DNA from: Azolla caroliniana | Lineage: Eukaryota; Polypodiophyta | Length of the DNA stretch: 64,000 bases | Direction of reading: 5' to 3' | Assembly (NCBI GenBank): GCA_043228905.1 | Contig: JBHGNT010000015.1 | Location: 12,400,001-12,464,000, forward strand | In this document: one piece after another, positions 1-10,488 of the stretch | How the letters are laid out: every line of letters starts with the position of its first letter | Numbering within the stretch: the stretch's first letter is position 1 | The notes under the pieces: generated by a model | Database searches by the model: none | Told to the model about the DNA's origin: nothing | What the model saw: only the letters and a program-made list of their open reading frames with translations | Translations under genes and position numbers: made by a program

Positions 1-118
1 CGAAATAACTCCAGTAGTGATGACCAAGCAGATATTGGTGCATCTTGTATGACCAAGATGCATAGTTGCTCCTGTCGAGCTTCTCAGTCAGTTGTGAGAT
101 TCCCATTCCTCTATCCAT
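1..118 (-). CDS. copia gag N-terminus (partial, runs off window)
   Basis: The reading frame starts at the ATG at 118 on the minus strand and begins MDRGMG, then a KLDR.NYASWSYKM block, which is the conserved start of copia gag (LTR-copia gag N-terminal region). Only about 39 codons lie in the window. The same start and block occur in the plus-strand relative at 3665. Gag forms the cytoplasmic virus-like particle that packages element RNA. Whether this copy is intact outside the window cannot be judged. Confidence 0.75.
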   Translation of the reverse strand, partial: MDRGMGISQLTEKLDRSNYASWSYKMHQYLLGHHYWSYF

Positions 119-208
119 ATTGTTGTCTTTTCCTTTACGAAAACGACAACTTAACTCTGTCTTTATCGCAGGCTTTTCTGTCAGCTAGAGAGGAGTCTCA
201 ACATGCAC

Positions 209-220
209 GCTCTGATACCA
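209..220 (-). other. primer-binding site, tRNA-iMet type
   Basis: On the minus strand this reads TGGTATCAGAGC, a perfect 12-base match to the complement of the initiator-methionine tRNA 3' end used by most plant copia elements. It lies directly next to the LTR end. Confidence 0.9.
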
Positions 221-640
221 TGTAAAAAAGAATACGTGTGCGGAAGTGTATGCGTAAGAGCATAGAGTACACGGTTCGGAAGTAGGACAGTTCAGTAAAA
301 CGCAGAAATCACAAAGAAAGAGAGGGAGAGAGAGAGAGAGAGAGCAGAAAATACAAAACTATATTCAAAAATAATTTTCTATACTTATTTCGTGCTTAGT
401 GAGCACCTTTTATACAAGCCCCGACTATTGGGCTGACACAACTATTGACAGTACCTGACCGCTCATAAATGAGCCTTCTACACTAACTCCCAAAATTATT
501 CCTTACGAGGAATAACATTCCAACAGCCTTTCGGTTTAAACCATGCCACGGCCATATTTTGTGTACAATTTTATGCACCCAGTCTATGCACTGAGTTACG
601 TACCCGTTTATGCTCCAAATGTTGAGCTTGTCTCTCAACA
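221..640 (-). repeat. copia family A 5' LTR (420 bp)
   Basis: The element-strand sequence starts TGTTGAGAGA at 640 and ends TTTTTTACA at 221, giving the usual TG...CA termini. A TATA box (TATAAAAG) lies at 414-407, followed by a purine/pyrimidine-rich R-U5 region with a GA tract at about 318-345. The right half matches 3257-3559 closely. Confidence 0.88.
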
Positions 641-2393
641 GTGGTCGATTCGGGTGCGTCGTTTCACCTAACCCCTGATTGAAAGTGCTTCTCATCCTAC
701 ATATCCGAAGATATTGGATCTGTAAAGATGGGAAATGAAGGAGCATGCTAAATTGTCGGCATTGGAGATTTGTGTTTGGTGACCTCAACTGGGTGTAGAC
801 TTGTGTTGAGAAATGTTCGGCACGTTCCAGAAGTTTGACTGAACTTGATATCAGTCGGTCGGCTAGATGATGAAGGCTACACGGGTAGCATCCGGAACAG
901 TGTCATGAAATTCTGCAGGGGAAGTCTGATCGTGACTCGAGCCCAGAAAACCAGCCCATTGTACATAATAAATGCTCAATTATGCATGGGGGAAGCCAAA
1001 GTGGTAGCCCACACTATCGATGAATTGTGGCGCAAGAGGTTGTGCCATATGAGCCAAAAGGGGATGCCAAATCTTGTTGAGGACAACCTTATTCCGGAGG
1101 TGAAGAATGTGCAGCTTAAGAAGTGCACAGATTGCTTGTCCGGCAAGCAGAATCGAACATCCTTCCAAGCAAGGCCCCCGATGAGGAAGAAATGCCGCTG
1201 GAACTCGTGCATATAGACGTATGCTATGTGGATACGAAGTCGCATGGTGGTTCACAGGATTTCGTGAACTTCATTAATGATTGTAGCTGGAAGTTGTGGG
1301 TTTTCGTGCTGAAGAAGAAGGATCAAGTGTCATTCGTCTTCAAAGAGTTCCAAGCGAGGGCCGAGAGAGAAACTGGCCGAAAAATGAAGGGCGTCCGAGG
1401 GAAAATGGCGGAGAGTACCGTGGACCGTTTAAGCAATACTGCCAAAATGAAGGAATCAGGCTCGAGTATACTGTGCCGAAGACACCAGATCTTAATGGGT
1501 TGGCCGAGATAATGAACCGAACCTTAATGGAAAGGGTCTGAAGTATGCTTGCACATGCAAAGTTACTGAAGACATTCTGGGCTGAGGCGCTGATGACAAC
1601 AGCGTATGTGATAAATCGATCACCCTTAGTACCCTTGGATGGTGATATTCCACAAAGGGTGTGGAGCGGAAAAGATGCTCATACCGACATCTGAGGGTGT
1701 TCGGTTTTCTTGCCTATGTGCACGTGGCAAAGGACCAAAGGGGGAAGTTAGATCCGAAATCTCGGCCATGCATATTTCTCGGCTATGGCAATGATGAATT
1801 TGGCTATCGGCTATGGGACTTAGCCGAGAAGAAAGTGATTAGGGGCCGCGACATTGTCTTCATGGAGGAAAAGACAATAGTTAATTGGGAGATTGAGAAT
1901 AAGTCTCCAACTACTGAATCGAACCAAGTCGATGCTCGACCGAATCGAGTAGAAGCCGATTCGATCAAAATCGAATCCGAGCTAGTCGGCCGATCTAATA
2001 CTTGGCAAAATCGAGAACCAATTGAAGAACAAGGGGAAACAGCCGAACAAGGAACTGAACTTGACTCGGCCGAAGAAGTTGAAGAAGAACATATTGTGCC
2101 GAATGGAGGCCAAAGATTTCCTCTAAGAGAAAGGAGAGCCCCCCAAAGATTTCCCGATGAAGAGCATGTATTGCTAACTGATGAGGGGGAGCTAGAAAGA
2201 TTTGAAGAAGCTAAGGAAGATACCCATAGCCGAAAGTGGTTGACTGCCATGCAAGAGGAGATGGATTCCTTTGTATGAGAACCACACATATGAACTGACC
2301 CAACTGTCGAGAGGAAAGAAGGCAATTCGGAATAAATGGGTATACAAGTTGAAACCGGGAGATGGCGGGAATCCACCTAGGTACAAAGGGAAA
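641..2393 (+). mobile_element. TNT1-like copia family B fragment (protease to start of RT)
   Basis: A decayed internal fragment of a TNT1-type copia polyprotein. It opens with the aspartic protease active site VVDSGASFHLTP at 641-676. It continues through the pre-integrase linker (NLISVGRLDDEGY, 845-880), the HHCC integrase finger (LWRKRLCHMS to CTDCLSGKQ, about 1027-1150), the integrase core (ELVHIDVCYVD, about 1200-1240) and the C-terminal GKR-like part (about 1661-2270). It reaches the first residues of reverse transcriptase (NKWVYKLKPGD, about 2333-2366). Frameshifts and stops separate these blocks, so it is dead. It is cut on the left by the LTR ending at 640 and on the right at about 2393 by a family C element. 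Confidence 0.85.
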
Positions 2394-2602
2394 CCGAATA
2401 GCAATTTCTCCGCGGGTATGTCCCTCATTACCATCTCAGACCGGTAAGCCTCAAGATAGCTTGTTGCGTATTTCCTACCAAATCGGCCTATTACTCTAAC
2501 GATAGATTCGATGGCCCTATCAAGGGCTCTCGTGCCCTCGCGAGCACTCACCAGACGGTCTACCGCCACCGCCATGGCCTCAGCGAGTTCCGTTCCTCTC
2601 AT
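2394..2602 (-). pseudogene. gag-like fragment of family C element
   Basis: The frame from the ATG at 2602 encodes about 69 residues, including the stretch VIGRFGRKYATSYLEAYRSE and then MVMRDIPAEK. This resembles the start of the Retrotrans_gag region of plant LTR elements (F.G..A..YL..F..EM pattern). After about 2393 the frame runs into unrelated antisense copia sequence, so the gene is truncated. The family match is by pattern only and was not searched. Confidence 0.5.
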
Positions 2603-2648
2603 CTTCAGGATTCCTCTGCCGCCTGTTTCACGTCGAGTTCACCAAAGA

Positions 2649-3256
2649 TGTCGTGTTACTTCGCGTAGATGCGAGGAAACATAGGCGAGACCGAGGAGGC
2701 CTTGGACCGAGGAATGCGAGAAGGGAGATGAGGGAAAGGAACTCAGAACATGCAAAGTACTGAAACAACTTATATTAACATGGCAATTACAACCGGCTCA
2801 ACCAGGGATGAGCTACGAGGTCAGTTACCAACACACGCACTCCACGGTCGTGACGCAACAAGGCCTCTGTCGTGAGCACTCGGGCTTCCTACGCGAACAA
2901 AGACGTCTGTGCGTCCAAGACAACAAAATCCCAAGATCGGGAAACAGGAAACAGAAGACAGATGCTTGGTTCCCAGTCCGACAACACCTCCTTCCCCTCC
3001 AAATGCGTAGTATCGTTTCAGCCTCCTTCCCTTCCCTTTTATAGGTTGTTGGGGAGCAACTGTCACATCCTAATTTCATCCTCTTTATTCTCTGTCCCTT
3101 TTGGCAGAGATACACTTTGATTCTTCCTAGTATATTTACATCACGTCGACCTACTCCTAGTCATGTACAAAGTTAGTAATGTACGCGTCCCCATGTAAAG
3201 GTCGGTTCACCCGCTTCATCCTCCAATTCCTCTTAAGGCTGGTTTTCTTCACGACA
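2649..3256 (-). repeat. family C LTR (608 bp)
   Basis: The ends form a 7-bp inverted repeat, TGTCGTG (3256-3250 on the minus strand) and CACGACA (2655-2649), the TG...CA layout of an LTR. A TATAAAAGGG box lies at 3043-3034 on the same strand. There is only one copy, so the LTR call rests on these termini, the TATA box and the gag start downstream. Confidence 0.65.
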
Positions 3257-3559
3257 ACGTTATTCCTCGTAAGGAATAATTTTGGGAGTTAGTGTAGAAG
3301 GCTCATTTATGAGCACTCAAGTACTGTCAATACTTGTGTCAGCCCAATATTCAAGGCTTGTATAAAAGGTGCTCACTAAGCACGAAGTATGTACAAAGAA
3401 CATACACAGAATTATTTTTTAATATAGTTTTGTTTCTACTCTCTCTCTCTGTCTCTCCCTCTCCTTCTCTGTGATTTCTGCATTTTACCGAACTGTCATA
3501 CTTATGAATTGTGTACTCTGTGTCTTTTGCATATGCTTCCGCACACGTATTCTTTTACA
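3257..3559 (+). repeat. copia family A 5' LTR, left part missing
   Basis: It matches the right-hand 300 bp of the 420-bp LTR at 221-640 from TTATTCCTCGTAAGG onward and ends TTTTACA immediately before the primer site. The first part of the LTR is replaced by the family C element that ends at 3256. A (CT)n tract lies at about 3438-3472. Confidence 0.85.
3361..3368 (+). promoter_or_regulatory. LTR TATA box
   Basis: TATAAAAG within the family A LTR, at the same place as in copy 1 (minus strand, 414-407). It would mark the U3/R promoter of the element. Confidence 0.6.
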
Positions 3560-3571
3560 TGGTATCAAAGA
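3560..3571 (+). other. primer-binding site (tRNA-iMet type, decayed)
   Basis: TGGTATCAAAGA directly after the LTR. It agrees with the tRNA-iMet primer site TGGTATCAGAGC at 10 of 12 bases. Confidence 0.8.
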
Positions 3572-3664
3572 GGGAGGAGGGTTGAGACTCCTTTGCAGGC
3601 AACACAAAATCTTGCAATAAAGATAGAGTTAAGTTATTGGTTTCGGAAAGGATAGGACAACAAT

Positions 3665-4584
3665 ATGGACAGAGGAATGGGATGCTCGCTACCAACTGAG
3701 AAGCTCGACAGGTGGAACTACGCATCTTGGTCATACAAGATGCACAAGTACCTGCTTGGTCATGGTTACTGGAGTTATGTTGAAGGAGCTAATGATACAA
3801 CATCCGAATCGACACACAGAGACTTTTTGTCTTGGGAACAAGCGGCAAGCAGAGTTCTTTACTACTTCACATCCTGTGTGAGTGACCAGCTCTTGAGCTA
3901 CATTCGGGATGCTAAGATGCTAAAGGACGCGTGGGCAAATCTCAAGAGGATTTTCACGCTGGCACAACGACCAGGAAGCTACATCTCACGTAGGAGCTCA
4001 GCAATGTCCACCAGAAATATCTATATGTGGCTGATTACACGGCCTGAATCAAGGAAATCTGAGATTCCCTCGCCTCCGTCAACGTGAACATCGAGGAGGA
4101 TGAAATGGTGCAGATTTTTCTTGGAGGGTTAGCGTCAAAGTTCGGAGCATTCCGAACAACAGTCTCCACAAGGGAGAATACGCGTTCGTTCTTCGAGCTT
4201 CAGTCAATGTTGCTCGTTGAGGAAAATCATGTGGATGCATCAACAAGTACGCACGCTGACGGTAGGATGTTGTACACAGAGGAAGCTAGGCCCCATGGTC
4301 GAGGTGGATCGACGCGCAATGGAGGCAGCCAAAAAGAGCAGAACGTGCGGCATAATCGAAATGTCAAAAGCAATTCTGAACCCTCCGTAAGCAGGGGGAG
4401 TCATAGCGGCGCCGGAAGCCGGCAAGAGAAGGTCGTGACAGAATGCAAGTACAGTGTCAAGAAAGGCCAAAGGGAGAGCGAGTCCTGGAAGATGAGTGCC
4501 GACTCAGACAAAGCCGGATCGAGCGGAAGAAATGCAAAGAGGCATCAGAGGTCGCACTACGCAGAAGGCTCCGAACGAGCTTGA
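3665..4584 (+). pseudogene. copia gag (frameshifted)
   Basis: Two overlapping frames (3665-4087 and 4084-4584) make one broken gag. The first starts MDRGMG and has KLDRWNYASWSYKM and SWEQAASRVLYYFTSCVSDQ, typical of the UBN2/copia gag fold. The second carries EEDEMVQIFLGGLASKFGAF and FFELQSMLLVEE, the usual C-terminal gag helices. The CCHC zinc knuckle expected near 4440-4500 is only partly visible (ECKYSVKKGQRE), apparently disrupted by a further frameshift. Confidence 0.8.
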
Positions 4585-4669
4585 AATGGATCAGGTCGAG
4601 CCTTCGTAATGAAGAACAAGGCCAATTCGATGGTCGTGAATACCTCAGAATCGAGCGAGGTGTGGTACG

Positions 4670-5930
4670 TTGATTCTGGAACGTCAAATCATATGACGAG
4701 TCATGAGGAATAGGTCTCGTACTTGGACAAACCAAAAAACAAGGAGTGGGCGAAACGGGAGACGACCGCATACCATCGAACATGTCGGCGAAGTTCCCCT
4801 CAGCCATGTCGGGCAGAATGGGAAACTCAGGAATGTGTTGCATGTCCCAACAATAACGAAGAACTTGGTGTCGGTCGTACAGATCGTCGACCAGGGGATG
4901 CAAGTTTGATTCACGCACCTCGGGTGCTACATCAAACAGGAAGGCCAAGTCATCGCGCAAGGGTGCCATGAAGGGAGGATGTTCAACCTCGACACCAACC
5001 AAGCCGGAACTGCGATATTCACGAAAGGACAGAAGGTTGAATCAGATATTGACCTGTGGCACAAGCGGTTCGACAATGTTAACTTCCCACGCCTTCATGA
5101 AATGCAGATGAAGAACATTGTTTTCAGTTTGCCGAAATTTCGTGGCCGGAATGGCCAAGTCTATGAAGCCTGCCAACTAGGGAAGCAGCACCGAGTTCCG
5201 TTCCCAAACGAGCGTAATCGGAGTCAAAATCCGCTCAACTTAATCCATTTGGATGTGTGGGAACCGACACAGAACATGAGTCTCGGTGGAAGCCATTACT
5301 TCATAACCTTCATTGATGACTTCACTCGGCATACCTGGGCATGTACGATCGCGAAAAAGAGCGAAGTCTTCGCGTGGTTCATGAAGGTGAAGAGCCATGC
5401 GGAAAGGGAAACTGGGCGTAAGATCAAGTGCCTACAGTCCGATGCGGGAATGAGTACTTCTCCGACCAGTTCACAAGTTATCTACAAAAGGAAGGAATTC
5501 GACGTGAATTCTCGTGTAGATACACACCACAACAGGACGGCGTGGCCGAGCAGAAGAATTAGCTAGGGCAATGCTTGAAGAGAAGCATATGGCGAAGTTT
5601 TACTGGGCTGAAGCCGTAAGGACGGTTGTTTACTTGCAGAATTAGACTTCTGCCAAAGGAGGAGTGTCGTCACATGAGTTGTATTTCGGGAAGAAGTCGA
5701 ACCTTCCACACTTGATGATTTTCAGCAGCATTGCGTATGTGCATGTGCCGAAGGAGAAGAGGAGGAAGTTGGACGCCAAAGCTAAGAAGTGTATCTTGGT
5801 CGACTATTCAGACGAACAGAAGGGGTATAAGTGTTATAACCCCCGAACAAAGGAAGTTTTGCATAAGCGGAGATGTCATGTTCGACGAATTTGCTTTGTG
5901 GTACTTGCCTTCACTTCCAATACCTCATGA
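4670..5930 (+). pseudogene. copia protease-integrase region (broken)
   Basis: The protease site DSGTSNHMTSHE appears at about 4672-4707. The frame at 4979-5566 holds the HHCC integrase finger (DLWHKRFDNVNFPRLHEMQ to CEACQLGKQH-like) and the core start NLIHLDVWEPTQNMSLGGSH with FITFIDDFTRHTW. The catalytic region after KCLQSDAG is frameshifted near 5450. The frame at 5664-5930 has HELYFGKKSNLPHL and the C-terminal integrase part. In-frame stops such as that at 5643-5645 confirm decay. Confidence 0.8.
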
Positions 5931-6253
5931 CTCCATTCCGAATTCTGAAGAAGAGGTCAGTGAGGCCGAGCTGCCTCCGCGTGATAGAGAGTCCAATCTC
6001 ATTTCGGCTTAGTGGACTGAATGAGGGGTTGGGCCGAGATGGTCAACCAAATGAAGAGTTGACAAGTAGTGGAGACTCAACCGTGGTGTCCCCGCGTAAA
6101 GAACCAAGGAGACGGTTTATGCGTAAAGAAAAAGGGAAGAAGAAAATGTCGGAATATGATTTCGGCAGTGCCAAGTCAAATCGGAGCGAATCTGACTTTG
6201 GGCCAATCGAGAAGGAACCTTCGTAGAAGAGGTCGAAATCGGTCGAAAAGGTT

Positions 6254-7307
6254 GTGAAATCGGGTAATCACGAATTACGCCAATCTACCTGCCTTAAAAA
6301 CCCCGTAAAAAGATACGGGTACAATGAATACATGGCGCATCATTACGCGTACATGACACGAGTGGCGGAAGTATGTGAGCCGGAGAGCTATGTAGAGGCA
6401 GCGAAAGACACGAATTGGTGTGCCGCGATGGAGGAAGAGATGCACGCTTTAACAGACAACGAGACTTGGGACCTGGTTGACGCACCTAAAGGTGTAAAGA
6501 CGATCAGATGCATATGGGCGTTTAAGGTGAAATACAACACCGACAACTCGGTCAACCGATATAAGGCCCGTTTGGTTGTGAAAGGCTACGCGCAGAAGCA
6601 CGACATAGATTACGACGAGACGTTCGCGCCGGTCGCGAAGATGACAATGGTACACGTTCTGCTAGCTGTAGCAGCGGTGAAGGGGTGGCACTTACATCAG
6701 ATGGATGTAAAAAATGTGTTCCTGCAAGGCGATCTTGAGGACTAAGTGTATATGGTACAGGCCCCCGGATTTCTATCCAAACAAAACACTTCGGTAGTTT
6801 GCAGATTGAAGAAGTCTTTATACGGACTTAAGCAAGCCCCGCGAGCTTGGAACGCAAAGATTATGCAGCGGTTGCGTAGCATGGGGTTCACGACGTTCAA
6901 GTCAGACTCTTCATTATTTGTTCAGCAAGGTCGACATGGACCATTTTGTCTTTTACTTTATGTTGATGATTTAGCCATCACCGGTGCCAACCTGGAAGAA
7001 ATCAGTCGCGTAAAGTCTCTACTTGCGGCATCATTCGAAATGAAGGATCTTCATGATCTTGACCCCTCTAGATAGAAACGTCAAGCATCGTCGAGATTTG
7101 GGAAAGGCATGCGACTCGACATGGTTTCAACAAATTGTCAGAAGCCTCATCTACTTGACGATCACTCGGCCGGATCTCAGTTACCCGGTCGGCTTGATCA
7201 GTCAATTTATGTCGCAGCCCACAGACAAACACTTTCAGTGTGCGCAAAGGATATTGCGATATGTTAGTGGCACCAACCACATATGTCATTCAATACATCC
7301 TCTATGA
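6254..7307 (+). pseudogene. copia reverse transcriptase, RNase H linker (broken)
   Basis: The RT motifs are clear: [23 protein letters not shown], then [36 protein letters not shown], one stop (TAA 6743-6745), then SLYGLKQAPRAWNAKI and the catalytic LLLYVDDLAI at about 6951-6980. After 7053 the frame shifts and about 50 residues seem to be missing before SLIYLTITRPDLSYPVG (about 7141-7192). RNase H proper is absent because the element is cut at about 7312. Confidence 0.85.
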
Positions 7308-7339
7308 TGAAGTGAGTTCTGTGATGAAGCCATTGCTAA

Positions 7340-8790
7340 CAAGCACAAGGAGAAATGGTAGAGTGCAATGCAAGACGAGATGGACTCCTTGCATGAGAAC
7401 TACACCTATGACCTAGTAGAGCTACCGAAAGGTAATAGAGCACTCAAGAATAAATGGGTCTACAATTTGAAGATGGAGAAGTCGACAGTGCACCCAAATA
7501 TAAAGCTTGCATTGTGGTGAAGGGGTTTCAACAAAAAAAGGGTGTCGACTTCGACGAGATATTTGCACCAATTGTAAAGATGACATCAATTAGAACGGTT
7601 CTCTGCATAGTTGCTAGTATGGACTTGGAGATCGAACATTTAGATGTCAAAACAGCATTCTCGCATAGGGAGCTGGATGAAGAAATCTATGTGCAATAGG
7701 CCGAAGGCTTTGTGGAGAAAGGGAAAGAGAACTTGGTCTGTTAACTGGAAAAAAGCTTGTATGGTCTGAAACAAGCCCCACACCAATGGTACAAGAAGTT
7801 TGAGTCCTTCATGCACGAACATAGGTTCCTGAAAACACAGGTTGATCATTGTGTGTTCGTCAATAGGTACGATGAAGGTGACTTCTTAATTCTCTAATTA
7901 TATGTTGATGACATGTTGATAGTCGGACAAGACACAAAGAGGGTCATGAGCTTGAAGAAAGCATTAGGCAAGTCATTTTCCGTGGAAGATCTTGGACCAG
8001 CGAAACAAATATTGAGCATGCACATAGTTCGAGATAGAACTAAGAAAGTGTTGTGGTTGTCACAAGAGTAGTATGTGACAAAGATCCTAGAAAGATTCAA
8101 CATATTGGAAGCAAAGCTAGTCGGCTCTATCTTGCCGACCAACTGCAAACTGAATGCAAAGCAATGCCTAAGAGAGGAGAAAGAAAAGGCTGAGATGAGG
8201 AAAGTACCATATGCCTCAATCGTCAGTAGTTTAATGTATGTTATGGTCTGTACAAGACCAGACATAGCATTTGTTGTGGGAGTAGTAAGCCGATATATGA
8301 GTAGTCCAAGCACCTCGAGGGTATGCCTAAGGTATGGTGTCGGAAAACCCACACTCGAAGGGTTTACCGATTCAGACGTGTCGGGGGATACAAAATCAAG
8401 CCAATCCACATCAGGGTACATGATGACCTATGCAGGGGGAGCAGTGTTGTGGCAGGCCTTGTTGACCACAGAGACAGAGTATATGGCAAGGATAAAGGCT
8501 GGCAAAGAGCTTATTTTGATGAGAAACTTCCTCAATGAGTTGGGAATGAAGCAAAGGGATTTCTGGCTTCATTGTGATAGCTAGAGCACCATACATCTAG
8601 CCACGAATGTTGCATATCACTCCCAGACCAAGCACATACAAAGAAGGTATCACTGGTTGCGGGAGAAAGTGGAAGAGGGAGAGTTTACCCTTGTGAAGAT
8701 TCATACTGACGACAATGGATCCGACATGCTGACAAAGAACCTACTGATGGACAGACTCAAGGTCTGTCGACAAAGGACAGGACTAACTGA
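7340..8790 (+). pseudogene. TNT1-like reverse transcriptase and RNase H (broken)
   Basis: RT blocks visible: KGFQQKKGVDFDEIFAPIVK (about 7517-7580), EIEHLDVKTAFSHRELDEEIYVQ (about 7629-7697), SLYGLKQAP (about 7753-7780) and LYVDDMLIVGQD (about 7899-7935), the last preceded by an in-frame stop. RNase H follows with GFTDSDVSGDTKSSQSTSGY (about 8359-8420) and TETEYMARIKAGKELILMR, giving the usual D-E-D pattern. A stop at 8582-8584 precedes the C-terminal HLATNVAYHSQTKHIQRRYH stretch and DMLTKNLLMDRL. Several frames are needed to read it. Confidence 0.85.
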
Positions 8791-8801
8791 CGCCACCCAT
8801 A

Positions 8802-8817
8802 GGAGTGAAGGGGAGTT
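8802..8817 (+). other. polypurine tract
   Basis: A purine-rich run, GGAGTGAAGGGGAG followed by TT, directly before the 3' LTR start TGTTAGGAAC. It is the usual plus-strand primer site. Confidence 0.7.
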
Positions 8818-9415
8818 TGTTAGGAACATGTCCCTCCTATGGGAGGAGCCGACTGTTCAGGCGGAGAGCCGACAGTCGATGACAAAGAGTGAGTCGATAG
8901 TATACAAAGTGATCCAGGTCGAAGACACGACTAACTAGTCTAGTTGACCGGATGGTCGAAGATAAGGCTGACTAGATAGTCAACACAAGAGTCGACTAGT
9001 CAACCAGTCAACTCATTAATTGTTACTGCTATTATTATTAGTATAGTAATAGGAAGATTGTAGTAGTGGCTACATTTGTAAATAGCCCATAAGGTGTATA
9101 AGTATAAATACACTTAGGGCAAAGCTTTAGACGTGACAAGAGAGAGTAGAACATAGTGAAGAGTTGTGTGTTGCAAAGTATAGAGAGTGCGTGAGAGAGA
9201 GCAGTGGCAGAGTTCAGTGAACTTGCCAAGAACCCTAAGTGGTTATCCTGTGAGGTTTAGAGAAGATTTGTAACCATTTTCTGTATTCTCGTGTATAATG
9301 GAAGATCTATTCTCCCGTGGTTTTCCCCGTTTAGTGTTTCCATGTAAACACTAGGTATTGTGCATTTGATGTTTTCTGTCTTTTCGTGACATTGTGTATT
9401 TCGAGTTTGTCTTTC
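8818..9415 (+). repeat. TNT1-like 3' LTR (right end approximate)
   Basis: It begins TGTTAGGAACATGTCC after the polypurine tract. A TATA box (TATAAATA, 9103-9110) lies in the middle, and the TTCCCCGTTTAGTGTTTCCATGT region (about 9325-9345) resembles the U5 part of TNT1-type LTRs. I could not place the terminal CA exactly; somewhere between 9395 and 9440 the sequence changes to antisense family A RT. Confidence 0.65.
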
Positions 9416-9429
9416 TCACAAATCAAAGA

Positions 9430-10058
9430 TTTGTTCCTTTCACAAACCCCATCCGATGCAATCTTTGCATGATATTCGCGCTCCAAACAAACGAGGCTTG
9501 CTTAAGTCCATATAGTGACTTCTTCAGTCAACAAACTGCCGATGTGTTTCATTCAGAGAGAAATTTGGGGGGTTGTACCATGTACACCTATTCCTAAAGC
9601 TCGCCTTGCAAGAACACATTCTTTACATCCATTTGATGTAAATCCCACCCCTTTGCCACAACTACCGCTAGCAAAACATGGAAGGTCGTCATCTTTGCGA
9701 CCGGCACAAACGTCTCATCATAATTGATGTCGTGTTGTTGCGCATAGCCCTTTGCCACCAAGCAGGCCTTGTATCAGTTAACAAAGTCATCAGCATTATA
9801 CTTGACCTTATATACCCACCTGCATCTGATCGACTTCACACCCTTGGGGGCATCAACTAGGTCCCATGTCTCATTTGTTGCCAATGCAAGCATCTCTTCC
9901 TCCATAGCGGCATGCCAATTTGCGTCCTTCGCCACTTCTGCGTAGCTCTCCGGCTCGCGCACTTCCACCACCTTCATCATATATGCATAATGATGCGCCA
10001 TAAACTCGTTGTACCCATACCGAATTACGGGGTTCTTCTGGCGGGTGGATTGGCGCAA
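9430..10058 (-). pseudogene. copia reverse transcriptase fragment
   Basis: Minus-strand RT beginning SAMEEEMLAL-type text: HAAMEEEMLALATNETWDLV, GVKSIRCRWVYKVKYNADD, then after stops [13 protein letters not shown] and SLYGLKQAS. It ends before the YVDD block, so the palm is incomplete. Confidence 0.8.
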
Positions 10059-10488
10059 CTTCTAGTTGGCCAATTTCAAGACCCTCTTGGCCGGTTCTGA
10101 CCTTGTTTCTAGAGGTTCGTCTTCGTTCCTGGCTGTGTCAAATTCATTCGGATCCAATGCGCCGGTCTCTGCCATATTCCGGCATCTTCATCTTCCCTTT
10201 TTCCTTGCGCATAAACCGTCTCCTCAGTTTCTGGCACGGGGATTGCATGGCCGAGTCTCCACTACTCGTCGGCTAGTCATCCAACTGGTCATTCTAACTC
10301 AGTCTCTCATTCGGCTCACTTAGCCACAATGAGATCAGACTCTCTTCTAGAGCTCCGATTTCTTCTTCATCCAAGGGAATCTTGGCGTCATTGGCTTCAT
10401 CCTCAGAATTCGAAATGGAGTTGAAGGAGGTTGGAGGTGGAGGCAAGTACCATGAAGCCGACTCGTCGAATACAACATCTCAACTGAC

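Larger units (their letters stand above)
1..640 (-). mobile_element. Ty1/copia family A copy 1, 5' end (partial)
   Basis: The 5' end of a copia retrotransposon on the minus strand; its body runs off the left edge. Reading leftward: LTR (640-221), primer-binding site (220-209), leader, then gag from the ATG at 118. The gag N-terminus and LTR resemble the plus-strand copy at 3257-7312 and the minus copies at 9416-13218 and 16466-19068, so all four are one family. The LTR ends exactly where a TNT1-like protease coding sequence begins (641), so this element appears to have inserted into that older one. No 3' LTR or target-site duplication can be seen because the other end lies outside the window. 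Confidence 0.85.
2394..3256 (-). mobile_element. LTR retrotransposon family C, 5' end (LTR plus gag start)
   Basis: The 5' end of a third LTR family on the minus strand. The LTR (3256-2649) is followed after four bases by TGGTGAACTC, a possible primer-binding site, and a gag-like frame from the ATG at 2602. Its left end is cut at about 2393, where TNT1-like RT sequence begins on the other strand. Its right end meets family A LTR sequence exactly at 3256/3257, so it probably inserted into that LTR. I cannot assign it firmly to gypsy or copia. Confidence 0.65.
3257..7312 (+). mobile_element. Ty1/copia family A copy 2 (5' LTR to RNase H start)
   Basis: The longest copia copy in the window. Order: truncated 5' LTR (3257-3559), primer site (3560), gag (3665-4584), protease (about 4672), integrase (about 4979-5930), reverse transcriptase (6254-7075) and the beginning of the RT-RNase H linker (to about 7307), then an abrupt switch to a TNT1-like RT at about 7313. 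Several stops and frameshifts, plus a deletion after the RT palm, leave it non-functional. No 3' LTR is present. Confidence 0.9.
7313..9415 (+). mobile_element. TNT1-like copia family B copy 2, 3' half with 3' LTR
   Basis: The 3' half of a TNT1-type element. It starts just before the RT (SAMQDEMDSLHENYTYDLVE, about 7366-7425), passes through RT and RNase H to the polyprotein end, then a polypurine tract (GGAGTGAAGGGGAGT) and an LTR starting TGTTAGGAAC at 8818. Stops at 7363 and 7699 and within the YVDD block mark it as dead. It overlaps in RT with the fragment at 641-2393, so the two are separate copies. The right LTR boundary (about 9415) is approximate because antisense family A RT follows. 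Confidence 0.85.

Noticed and set aside
1804-2376. 190-codon minus-strand frame
   Set aside because: It lies antisense to the copia integrase C-terminal region, is Ser-rich and shows no domain.
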